This document shows, in pieces, positions 1 through 5,386 of a stretch of DNA of 5,386 nt. The stretch spans positions 1 through 5,386 of the forward strand of contig JAOUMF010000186.1 in NCBI GenBank assembly GCA_029881615.1. The letters run 5' to 3'. Position numbers and translations under genes: made by a program. Below the pieces are notes generated by a model. That model saw nothing but the letters and a program-made list of their open reading frames with translations, did not search any database and was not told where the DNA came from. The stretch is from Alphaproteobacteria bacterium. Its GTDB lineage: Bacteria; Pseudomonadota; Alphaproteobacteria; UBA8366; JADFVY01. How positions within the stretch are numbered: the first letter of the stretch is position 1; each line of letters opens with the position of its first letter.

Positions 1-1
1 C

Positions 2-445
2 ATGCTGGAAAAGGAACTGCTGGACGGATTCCAGCGGGAGTTCCCAATGGAGCCGCGACCCTTCCGCGTTATTGCCGAGCGGCTGGGTTGCGATGAGGAT
101 ACGGTGCTGGATTTGTTGGGCCGTATGAAGAAAGCCGGACTGATCACCCGCGTCGGGCCGGTTTTTGCGCCACACCGCGCCGGGGCCAGCACGCTGGCGG
201 CCATGGCCGTGCCGGCCGAGCGACTGGAGGAGGTCGCTGCCCTGGTTAGCGAGTATGACGAGGTGAATCATAATTACGAGCGCGAACACGGTTTTAATCT
301 GTGGTTTGTGCTGGCCGCGCCAAGTGCTGAACGGGTTGCTGAGGTGCTTGACGAAATTGCCGTGCGCACCGACGTTCCGGTTATGAATTTGCCGCTTGAG
401 GAAGCTTTCCACATCGATCTTGGGTTTCCGCTGCAATGGAACTGA
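2..445 (+). CDS. nirD: Siroheme decarboxylase subunit NirD (AsnC/Lrp-like), possibly 5'-truncated
   Basis: Cytoplasmic subunit of the siroheme decarboxylase that removes the C12 and C18 acetate carboxylates of siroheme to give 12,18-didecarboxysiroheme, an early step of heme d1 synthesis. The 147 residues show an N-terminal AsnC-type winged-helix region (about residues 5-55, with RPFRVIAERLG and an ITRVGPVF wing) and a C-terminal RAM-like alpha/beta domain. The hallmark is HNYEREHGFNLWFV, with His90 and His96; conserved histidines are implicated in substrate binding and catalysis in this family. The ATG lies one base from the window edge. The protein starts MLEKELLDGFQ, whereas relatives often carry a few more residues before this helix, so the true start may be upstream. 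It ends 10 bases inside the next gene, which implies translational coupling. Assignment as NirD rather than NirG rests on its position as first of the four paralogs; the family is certain, the letter less so. Confidence 0.88.
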   Translation: MLEKELLDGFQREFPMEPRPFRVIAERLGCDEDTVLDLLGRMKKAGLITRVGPVFAPHRAGASTLAAMAVPAERLEEVAALVSEYDEVNHNYEREHGFNLWFVLAAPSAERVAEVLDEIAVRTDVPVMNLPLEEAFHIDLGFPLQWN

Positions 446-933
446 CGCTGAAAGATCTGTCGCTGATAGCGGCAATCCAGGATGGGTTGCCGTTGGTCAA
501 GGATCCTTATGCGGAGATCGGCCGCAAGCTGGGGCTGTCCGAAGCGGAAGTGATTGAATCGATCAAGGAATTGACCGAACGCGGTGTCATCCGCCGTTTT
601 GGCTTGGTGCTGTCCCACCGTGATCTGGGTTACAAGGCGAATGCAATGGTGGTCTGGGATATTCCCGATGACGCGGTGGGTGAGATCGGTGAAAGATTGG
701 CCGCGTTGGACTATGTCACGCTGTGCTATCGCCGTCCCCGCCACCTGCCGGACTGGCCCTATAATCTGTTTTGCATGATTCATGGACGCGACCGGGCCAC
801 GGTTGAGGCGCTGGCCGACGAGGCCGCCGTCGCCGCCGGCGCGGCGGATTGCCCGCGTAATGTCTTGTTCAGTACCCGCCAGTTCAAGCAGCGTGGCGCG
901 CGATATGCCAAATGCGCGGCGGCGGGAACGTAG
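436..933 (+). CDS. nirL: Siroheme decarboxylase subunit NirL (AsnC/Lrp-like)
   Basis: Second siroheme decarboxylase subunit, 165 residues, expected to pair with NirD; in several denitrifiers the two are fused as NirDL. It has an N-terminal AsnC-like helix-turn-helix region (about residues 6-58, including DPYAEIGRKLG and VIRRFGLVLSHRDLG) and a C-terminal domain with CYRRPRHLPDWPYNLFCMIHGR around residues 97-118, which contains His103 and His116. This motif marks the L/H subtype and differs from the HNYxREH motif of the gene before it. The ATG overlaps the preceding stop by 10 bases and has no strong Shine-Dalgarno sequence, so translation is probably coupled to nirD. The alanine- and glycine-rich C-terminal tail (about residues 128-165) is less conserved. 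Family membership is clear; the NirL name follows gene order. Confidence 0.9.
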   Translation: MELTLKDLSLIAAIQDGLPLVKDPYAEIGRKLGLSEAEVIESIKELTERGVIRRFGLVLSHRDLGYKANAMVVWDIPDDAVGEIGERLAALDYVTLCYRRPRHLPDWPYNLFCMIHGRDRATVEALADEAAVAAGAADCPRNVLFSTRQFKQRGARYAKCAAAGT

Positions 934-1382
934 TGTCGATGGATGTTCGTGATCAGGAACTGATCAATGCCCTGCATGGTGGTTTTCCTATAGAAGACCG
1001 CCCTTACGCGGCGATCGGCCGGCAACTGGGAATGTCCGAGGAAGAGGTGATCGAGCGCCTGCAGCGGCTGTTGGCAGACCGAACGCTGACCCGTTTCGGG
1101 CCTCTTTACGATGCGGCGAAATTGGGGGGCGCATTCACGCTGGCCGCCATGTCGGTGCCGGCGGAACGGTTCGACGAAGTCGCTGAAATTGTCAATTCAT
1201 TCCCTGAAGTCGCCCATAATTATGCGCGGGAACATGCGCTTAACATGTGGTTCGTGGTCGGCGCCGAAAAGTCGGAGCGGATCAACGTGGTACTGAGCCA
1301 AATCAAGGACCGCACCGGTATTGAGGTCTTGAATATGCCCAAGGAAGAGGAATATTTCCTAGAATTGAGGCTGACCGCATGA
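933..1382 (+). CDS. nirG: Siroheme decarboxylase subunit NirG (AsnC/Lrp-like)
   Basis: Third siroheme decarboxylase paralog, of the same subtype as NirD. Both carry GFP/EFP followed by RPY/RPF near the N-terminus, xLAAMxVPAER in the middle, and HNYAREHALNMWFV here against HNYEREHGFNLWFV in NirD, so the two motif histidines are conserved. The start is uncertain. The longest frame opens at ATG 912 but has no ribosome binding site and adds a low-complexity MRGGGN stretch. GTG 933 overlaps the nirL stop (TAGTG) and has a GGCGGCGGGAA purine-rich stretch at 918-928 at a sensible distance. ATG 939 would give an N-terminus (MDVRDQELINA) most like its relatives. I chose 933; the protein is then 149 residues. 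It ends in an ATGA overlap with nirH. It is expected to act in the cytoplasm, probably as a heteromer with NirH. Confidence 0.88.
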   Translation: MSMDVRDQELINALHGGFPIEDRPYAAIGRQLGMSEEEVIERLQRLLADRTLTRFGPLYDAAKLGGAFTLAAMSVPAERFDEVAEIVNSFPEVAHNYAREHALNMWFVVGAEKSERINVVLSQIKDRTGIEVLNMPKEEEYFLELRLTA

Positions 1383-1888
1383 ACAATCCTGCCGATATCG
1401 ACGACAATAGCGGGCTGGACCCGGTGGATCGGCGTATCGTTGCCGCCACGCAGGGCGGTCTGCCTTTGGTCACGCAGCCTTATCACGCCATTGCCAAGGA
1501 TCTGGGGCTCGAGCCCGCCGATGTCATGGGGCGTCTACAGACCCTGCTGGAGTCCGGAGCCATTCGCCGGATCGGGGCGGTGCCAAACCATTACGCGCTG
1601 GGCTGGAAGGCCAATGGCATGTCGGTCTGGGACGTTCCGGACGAGCATGTCACCGAGGCCGGCCGCATGGTCGGCGCGCTGGAATTCGTCAGCCATTGTT
1701 ACAAGCGTCCTCGTCACTTGCCGGACTGGCCCTATAATCTTTTTGCTATGGTTCATGGTCGCAGCCGCGATGAGGTAGACGAAAAACTGGTCCGCATTGC
1801 CGCTGTTCTGGGCGATTGGGATCGTGGCCACGACGTGCTTTTCAGCAGCAAGATACTTAAGAAAACCGGCCTGCGAATTGCCGGGTAG
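1379..1888 (+). CDS. nirH: Siroheme decarboxylase subunit NirH (AsnC/Lrp-like)
   Basis: Fourth siroheme decarboxylase paralog, 169 residues, of the same subtype as NirL. It has an AsnC-like N-terminal region (about residues 14-70, with QPYHAIAKDLGL and AIRRIGAVPNHYALGWKANG) and the C-terminal signature CYKRPRHLPDWPYNLFAMVHGR at about 107-128, containing His113 and His126. It is nearly identical to NirL through this signature, down to a 22-base exact DNA match (1719-1740 against 746-767). The start is well supported: ATGA overlap with the nirG stop, and GAGG at 1367-1370 eight bases upstream. Its N-terminus is about 10 residues longer than that of NirL. It probably partners NirG in converting siroheme, or the monodecarboxylated intermediate, to didecarboxysiroheme. 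Confidence 0.9.
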   Translation: MNNPADIDDNSGLDPVDRRIVAATQGGLPLVTQPYHAIAKDLGLEPADVMGRLQTLLESGAIRRIGAVPNHYALGWKANGMSVWDVPDEHVTEAGRMVGALEFVSHCYKRPRHLPDWPYNLFAMVHGRSRDEVDEKLVRIAAVLGDWDRGHDVLFSSKILKKTGLRIAG

Positions 1889-1892
1889 GAGA
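1887..1892 (+). promoter_or_regulatory. Ribosome binding site of nirJ
   Basis: AGGAGA lies eight bases before the ATG at 1901 and overlaps the TAG stop of nirH. It is the strongest Shine-Dalgarno match seen in the window. It fixes the nirJ start and suggests that nirJ is translated efficiently on its own rather than only by coupling. Confidence 0.75.
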
Positions 1893-1900
1893 GAGAACGT

Positions 1901-3103
1901 ATGTTCCGTTTGAGCCAGTTCATGCAGGAGATCGTCAACCCCACGCCGGTGCGCAACGCCAAGCCGCCCGGCCCGGTGGTGATCTGGAATTTGATCCGGC
2001 GCTGCAACCTGAACTGCAAGCATTGCTATTCCATATCCGCCGATACCGATTTCCCCGGAGAACTGTCCACCGAGCAGGTTTACGGCGTCATGGATGACTT
2101 GAAAGCCTTCAGGGTTCCGGTGCTGATCCTGTCTGGTGGAGAGCCGCTGCTGCGTCCCGATATCTTTGAGATATCCAGGCATGCCAAGGAGATGGGGTTT
2201 TACGTTGCGCTGTCGACCAATGGCACGTTGATCGACGAGGCCACCGCCGACCGCATCGCAGAGATCGGCTACGACTATCTGGGCATCAGCTTGGATGGCA
2301 TCGGTGAGGTGCATGATCGTTTCCGCCGCCAGGAGGGCGCATTCGACGCGTCGATGCGCGGCATCCATCTGTGCCATGACAGGGGCATCAAGGTGGGCGT
2401 GCGTTACACCATGACCGAGGGAAACATCGAATCCCTGAATGGTATCCTCGACCTGGTCGAGAACGAGAATATCGACAAGTTCTATCTGTCGCATCTGGTC
2501 TATGCGGGGCGCGGTAATCGCAATCGCGGTGACGATGCCGCGCACCAGACCACGCGCGCCGCCATGGATGTGATGTTCGATCGCTGCTGGGATTATGTGA
2601 AACGGGGCGAGCACAAGGAGTTCGTTACCGGCAACAACGACGCCGACGGCGTCTATTTCCTGATGTGGGTCGAAAAGAATTTCCCCGACAGCGCCGATCA
2701 TATCCGCGCCAAACTGAAAGCCTGGGGTGGCAACTCTTCAGGCGTCAATGTCGCCAATATCGACAATCTGGGTACGGTCCATCCCGATACCATGTGGTGG
2801 CATTATGATCTCGGTAATGTGAAGGAACGGCCCTTCTCGGAGATCTGGTCCGATACGTCCGATCCTATCATGGCCGGACTGAAGGCGAGTCCGCGCCGGA
2901 TCAAGGGCCGCTGCGGCGAGTGCAAGCAATTCGCCATTTGCGGCGGCAACACCCGCGTGCGCGCCCAGCGGCTGACCGGCGACGCCTGGGAAGAGGACCC
3001 CGCCTGTTATCTTAGCGACGTTGAAATCGGTGTTGTCGGCGGTGAGCGAGTCACCAATCGGCCTTATAAGGGGAAACGCGATGAAGCGACTGTTTTGCGC
3101 TAG
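1901..3103 (+). CDS. nirJ: Radical SAM heme d1 biosynthesis protein NirJ
   Basis: Cytoplasmic radical SAM enzyme of 400 residues that acts on 12,18-didecarboxysiroheme, removing the propionates at C3 and C8 on the way to the oxo groups of heme d1. The radical SAM cluster motif is CNLNCKHC (Cys35, Cys39, Cys42; CX3CX2C), followed by the SAM-binding GGEP at 79-82 (LILSGGEPLLRPD), then STNGT and the GISLDG strand of the partial TIM barrel. A C-terminal SPASM-like cysteine cluster is visible at Cys338, Cys341, Cys347 and Cys369 (CX2CX5C then a distant C), consistent with the second iron-sulfur cluster reported for NirJ. Length and both cluster motifs are intact. It sits 12 bases after nirH, and its last 23 bases overlap nirN. 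Related radical SAM proteins such as AhbC, AhbD and PqqE share the motifs, but placement between nirH and nirN settles the call. Confidence 0.96.
   Translation: MFRLSQFMQEIVNPTPVRNAKPPGPVVIWNLIRRCNLNCKHCYSISADTDFPGELSTEQVYGVMDDLKAFRVPVLILSGGEPLLRPDIFEISRHAKEMGFYVALSTNGTLIDEATADRIAEIGYDYLGISLDGIGEVHDRFRRQEGAFDASMRGIHLCHDRGIKVGVRYTMTEGNIESLNGILDLVENENIDKFYLSHLVYAGRGNRNRGDDAAHQTTRAAMDVMFDRCWDYVKRGEHKEFVTGNNDADGVYFLMWVEKNFPDSADHIRAKLKAWGGNSSGVNVANIDNLGTVHPDTMWWHYDLGNVKERPFSEIWSDTSDPIMAGLKASPRRIKGRCGECKQFAICGGNTRVRAQRLTGDAWEEDPACYLSDVEIGVVGGERVTNRPYKGKRDEATVLR
3068..3073 (+). promoter_or_regulatory. Ribosome binding site of nirN, inside the 3' end of nirJ
   Basis: AAGGGG lies seven bases before the ATG at 3081. 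It selects this start over the in-frame ATG at 3021, because 3081 also begins directly with a well-formed signal peptide. The site lies within nirJ coding sequence, so ribosomes finishing nirJ would pass over it, consistent with coupled expression. Confidence 0.65.
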
Positions 3104-4637
3104 TTTTGTGGCGGTTGTTCTGTCCGCTGGCTCTGCCGTCGCCGAGACGCCCGATACCGAGACAATCTATCTGGAACATTGTGCGGGCTGCCATGGTGGC
3201 GACCGGTTGGGCGGGATGGGGCCGGCATTGTTGCCGGAAAACCTTGGGCGGCTGCGCAAGAAGGCGGCCCATGACGTTATTGCGAATGGTCGCCCGGCAA
3301 CCCAGATGCCGGCCTATGGCAAAAAACTGAACGCAGCCGAAATCGACGCGCTTGTCGCGCTGGTTTACTCACCGTTGCCGGAGGTTCCCGTTTGGGGGCT
3401 TGAAGAAATAATCGCCAGCCATATCCAGCATGTGGACCCGGCCGCCCTGCCCAGTGCGCCCCTGCACAAGGCCGATCCGATGAACCTGTTCGTCGTGGTC
3501 GAGGGCGGCGACCATCACGTTACCATCATGGATGGCGACAGTTTCGAGCCCCTGGCGCGCTTCCCCAGCCCTTACGCGCTGCATGGCGGGGCCAAGTTCT
3601 CGCCAGACGGCCGCTATACCTATCTGGCTTCGCGCGACGGCTGGGTGATAAAATACGATCTGCATAGTCTGCAGGTCGTCGCTGAAATCCGCGCCGGTAT
3701 CAATACCCGCAATATCGCGGTTTCAGGCGATGGACGCTATATAGCGGTGGCAAATTACCTGCCGCAAAACCTGGTGATGCTGGATACATCAGACCTCAAA
3801 CCCATCAAGATCATCCCGATCAAGAGTCTCCAGGGCAAGTCCTCGCGGGTCAGTGCCGTCTATACCGCCAACCCGCGCAACAGTTTCGTGGTGGCGTTGA
3901 AGGATGTGCCCGAGATGTGGGAGGTATCCTACGAAGACAAACCGCCGGCCCGTTTCGCCGGGTTCGTGCATAGTTTCGAAAAGGATCACGAGGAAGCCGT
4001 TGTGGCGGCCAGTTTCCCGGTTCGCCGGATCGAACTGAGCGGTCCGCTGGATGATTTCTTCTTCGATCAGCCCTATCGCCATGTATTCGGCGCGTCGCGC
4101 GATGGTACGCAGGCCGTTGTCGTGCATATGGATGTGGGCCGTGAAATCGCCCAGGTGCCGCTGCCGGGTATGCCGCATCTGGGTTCCGGCATTACCTTCG
4201 ATTATCAGGGGCGCCGTGTTCTGGCCACCCCCCACCTCAAGGAAGGCAAGGTCAGCGTCATCGACATGAAGAGCTGGGAGGTGGTGAAGGTCATCGACAC
4301 CGAAGGCCCCGGTTTTTTCATGCGTAGCCACGAAAACAGCCCCTATGCGTGGGTCGACGTTTTCTTCGGTCCCAACAAGGACGCGGTTCACATTATCGAC
4401 AAGCGCACCTTGAATATCGTCAAGACGCTGCGCCCGGTTCCCGGCAAAACCGCAGCCCATATCGAATATACCAAGGATGGTCGCTACGCGTTGCTGAGTA
4501 TCTGGGAAATGGATGGCGCGGTGATCGTCTACGACATGGAAACGCTGGAAGAGGTCAAGCGCATCCCCTTCGTCAAACCGGTCGGAAAATATAATGTCTG
4601 GAATAAAATCTCACGGGACGAGGGAACCAGCCATTAA
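3081..4637 (+). CDS. nirN: Cytochrome c / d1-domain protein NirN, dihydro-heme d1 dehydrogenase
   Basis: Periplasmic protein that oxidises dihydro-heme d1 to heme d1, the last step of cofactor synthesis, before transfer to NirS. From ATG 3081 it has 518 residues. They comprise a Sec signal peptide (about 1-21, MKRLFCASF then a hydrophobic core ending AVA), a cytochrome c domain (about 25-98) with heme-binding CAGCH (Cys34, Cys37, His38) and a probable axial Met76 in ATQMPAYG, and an eight-bladed-type d1 propeller (about 130-518). His168 (PYALHGG) aligns with the d1-iron ligand of NirS. His366 (MPHLGSG) aligns with one of the two distal NirS histidines; the other is replaced in PLDDFFFDQ, which argues against a nitrite reductase. 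The protein ends GKYNVWNKI...GTSH, as in NirN and NirF. NirF lacks the heme c domain, so NirN is preferred. The upstream in-frame ATG 3021 would bury the signal peptide and was rejected. Confidence 0.93.
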   Translation: MKRLFCASFVAVVLSAGSAVAETPDTETIYLEHCAGCHGGDRLGGMGPALLPENLGRLRKKAAHDVIANGRPATQMPAYGKKLNAAEIDALVALVYSPLPEVPVWGLEEIIASHIQHVDPAALPSAPLHKADPMNLFVVVEGGDHHVTIMDGDSFEPLARFPSPYALHGGAKFSPDGRYTYLASRDGWVIKYDLHSLQVVAEIRAGINTRNIAVSGDGRYIAVANYLPQNLVMLDTSDLKPIKIIPIKSLQGKSSRVSAVYTANPRNSFVVALKDVPEMWEVSYEDKPPARFAGFVHSFEKDHEEAVVAASFPVRRIELSGPLDDFFFDQPYRHVFGASRDGTQAVVVHMDVGREIAQVPLPGMPHLGSGITFDYQGRRVLATPHLKEGKVSVIDMKSWEVVKVIDTEGPGFFMRSHENSPYAWVDVFFGPNKDAVHIIDKRTLNIVKTLRPVPGKTAAHIEYTKDGRYALLSIWEMDGAVIVYDMETLEEVKRIPFVKPVGKYNVWNKISRDEGTSH

Positions 4638-4661
4638 GTTCCGACGGGATTTGCCGGCCCT

Positions 4662-4695
4662 CAAGTTTGGCATTGCCGCACGCCTGCCAAGCTTG
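4662..4695 (+). terminator. Stem-loop after nirN, possible terminator or mRNA 3'-end structure
   Basis: CAAGTTTGGCA (4662-4672) pairs with TGCCAAGCTTG (4685-4695): an 11-bp stem with one G-U wobble and a 12-base loop, starting 25 bases after the nirN stop. It is the only strong inverted repeat I found between nirN and the next gene. No U-tract follows (the next bases are TAGACGG), so it is not a classic intrinsic terminator. It could protect the 3' end of the nir transcript or act as a weak terminator. The fold is seen directly; the function is inferred. Confidence 0.45.
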
Positions 4696-4747
4696 TAGAC
4701 GGACCGGGGGTGCATTGTCGCGCCCGTAACGGTCACGGGGATAGAAG

Positions 4748-5386
4748 ATGGCGGGTAGCGCGGTGCAGGTTTCCGGGGCGCGGGCGTCCGATCACCCCCA
4801 GCGCGCGATCTTGCTGGTATTTCTGGCGATTGCGATTCTGACCCTGCAGGACGCCGTCATCAAGTTGCTGTCGGAACGGCTTCCCGTCATCGAGATTCTC
4901 TTTATTCGCAGCCTGCTCATGCTGCCGGTCATTCTCGTGGTGGCGGCGGCGACGGGGCAACTGGGAAGGTTGAGAACCCGCCGGTACAGCTCGCATTTGC
5001 TGCGCGCGGTGCTGAATTTTCTCGCCTTCATCACCTATTTCGGGGCGCTGCGGCTGATGCCGCTGGCCGATACGCTGGCAATCGCTTTTTCGGCGCCGAT
5101 CTTCATCGTGCTGTTCAGCGCGATCTTCCTGAAAGAGAAAGTGGGGCGCTGGCGCTGGTCGGCGGTCGCCATCGGATTTATCGGCGTGCTGGTCATGATT
5201 CGCCCGGGCGCATCGATGCTGGATTGGCCGGTGGTTCTGGCGCTTCTGTCCAGCATCTTTTATGCGCTTTGGATGTTGACGACACGCACCATGGCCGAGG
5301 ATGAGTCGAGCCTCGGCATGCTGTTTTACGCCACGGTCTTTTTTGTCCTGGCCGGCGGCGCTTTAGCGCCTTTCGAATGGGTTACT
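4748..5386 (+). CDS. EamA/DMT-family inner-membrane transporter, 3'-truncated by window end
   Basis: The frame from ATG 4748 stays open to the window edge (213 codons, no stop), so the gene is partial. The translation is strongly hydrophobic, with about seven predicted membrane segments: roughly residues 20-41, 47-68, 83-101, 107-128, 136-151, 159-178 and 189-208. The first EamA repeat is recognisable from LQDAVIKLLSE in the first helix, FIRSLLMLP in the second, and LKEKVGRWRWSAVAIGFIGVLVMIRPG at the loop into the fifth (about 128-154). Full-length members have about 290-310 residues and ten helices, so about a third is missing. An in-frame TAG at 4742-4744 rules out an earlier start, and GGGGA at 4737-4741 is a suitable ribosome binding site. 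The substrate cannot be told; the family exports or imports amino acids, nucleosides, SAM and other small metabolites. It lies 110 bases after nirN on the same strand, with a hairpin between, so membership of the nir operon is doubtful. Confidence 0.9.
   Translation, partial: MAGSAVQVSGARASDHPQRAILLVFLAIAILTLQDAVIKLLSERLPVIEILFIRSLLMLPVILVVAAATGQLGRLRTRRYSSHLLRAVLNFLAFITYFGALRLMPLADTLAIAFSAPIFIVLFSAIFLKEKVGRWRWSAVAIGFIGVLVMIRPGASMLDWPVVLALLSSIFYALWMLTTRTMAEDESSLGMLFYATVFFVLAGGALAPFEWVT

Noticed and set aside
2..1888. Reading the four AsnC/Lrp-like genes as transcription regulators
   Set aside because: Although the N-terminal regions look like AsnC helix-turn-helix domains, four tandem copies with HNYxREH or RPRHLPDWPYNLF motifs next to nirJ and nirN are diagnostic of siroheme decarboxylase subunits.
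1535..2701. A 388-codon open frame on the - strand opposite nirH and nirJ
   Set aside because: It lies antisense to two clearly conserved genes, has no recognisable domain, and is rich in the residues expected from reverse-complementing GC-rich codons. It is a shadow frame.
3021..3080. N-terminal extension of NirN from ATG 3021
   Set aside because: It would put 20 polar residues before an otherwise standard signal peptide, whereas ATG 3081 has a good ribosome binding site (AAGGGG) at the right distance.
3789..4460. A 223-codon open frame on the - strand opposite nirN
   Set aside because: It lies wholly inside the d1 propeller coding region, with no family resemblance and no ribosome binding site that I could support.
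3081..4637. Calling the cytochrome c-d1 protein NirS (nitrite reductase) or a NirC-NirF fusion
   Set aside because: One distal catalytic histidine of NirS is absent and the protein ends GTSH like NirN/NirF. The heme c domain with GGMGPALLPE matches the N-terminal domain I recall for NirN, so no fusion needs to be invoked.
4638..4747. A promoter or FNR/Dnr-type box (TTGAT-N4-ATCAA) before the permease gene
   Set aside because: No match to the FNR-type palindrome is visible, and candidate -35/-10 pairs are too weak to support.

Overview
The window is the distal half of a heme d1 biosynthesis (nir) operon from a denitrifying proteobacterium, followed by a separate inner-membrane transporter gene that runs off the right edge. 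All recognised genes lie on the + strand. The moderately high GC content, the style of the proteins and the operon layout suggest an alphaproteobacterium, perhaps Rhodospirillales-like. That assignment is a guess from composition and gene order, not something the sequence proves.

Layout. Bases 2-1888 hold four small paralogous genes of the AsnC/Lrp-like siroheme decarboxylase family in the order nirD, nirL, nirG, nirH. Each overlaps or abuts the next (10, 1 and 4 bases of overlap with the starts chosen here). The proteins alternate between two subtypes: D and G share an HNYxREH motif, while L and H share an RPRHLPDWPYNLF motif. Bases 1901-3103 encode NirJ, a radical SAM protein with an extra C-terminal cysteine cluster. 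Bases 3081-4637 encode NirN, an exported protein made of a cytochrome c domain and a d1-type beta-propeller. It overlaps nirJ by 23 bases. A 110-base gap (4638-4747) contains an 11-bp inverted repeat that could end or trim the nir transcript. From 4748 to the right edge there is a 5'-complete, 3'-truncated EamA/DMT-family permease gene.

How the genes work together. In the established pathway, siroheme is decarboxylated at two acetate side chains by NirD/L/G/H to give 12,18-didecarboxysiroheme. NirJ then removes two propionates and introduces the precursors of the ring oxo groups. NirF (not in this window) gives dihydro-heme d1, and periplasmic NirN oxidises this to heme d1 for cytochrome cd1 nitrite reductase NirS. 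nirS, nirE, nirC and nirF are not visible and presumably lie upstream or elsewhere. nirE does not sit between nirJ and nirN as it does in Pseudomonas aeruginosa.

This is a known pathway, and I see no previously undescribed system. The points most worth a second look are the alternating A-B-A-B decarboxylase arrangement, the ambiguous nirG start, the nirJ/nirN overlap without nirE, the hairpin after nirN, and whether the adjacent permease has anything to do with the operon.
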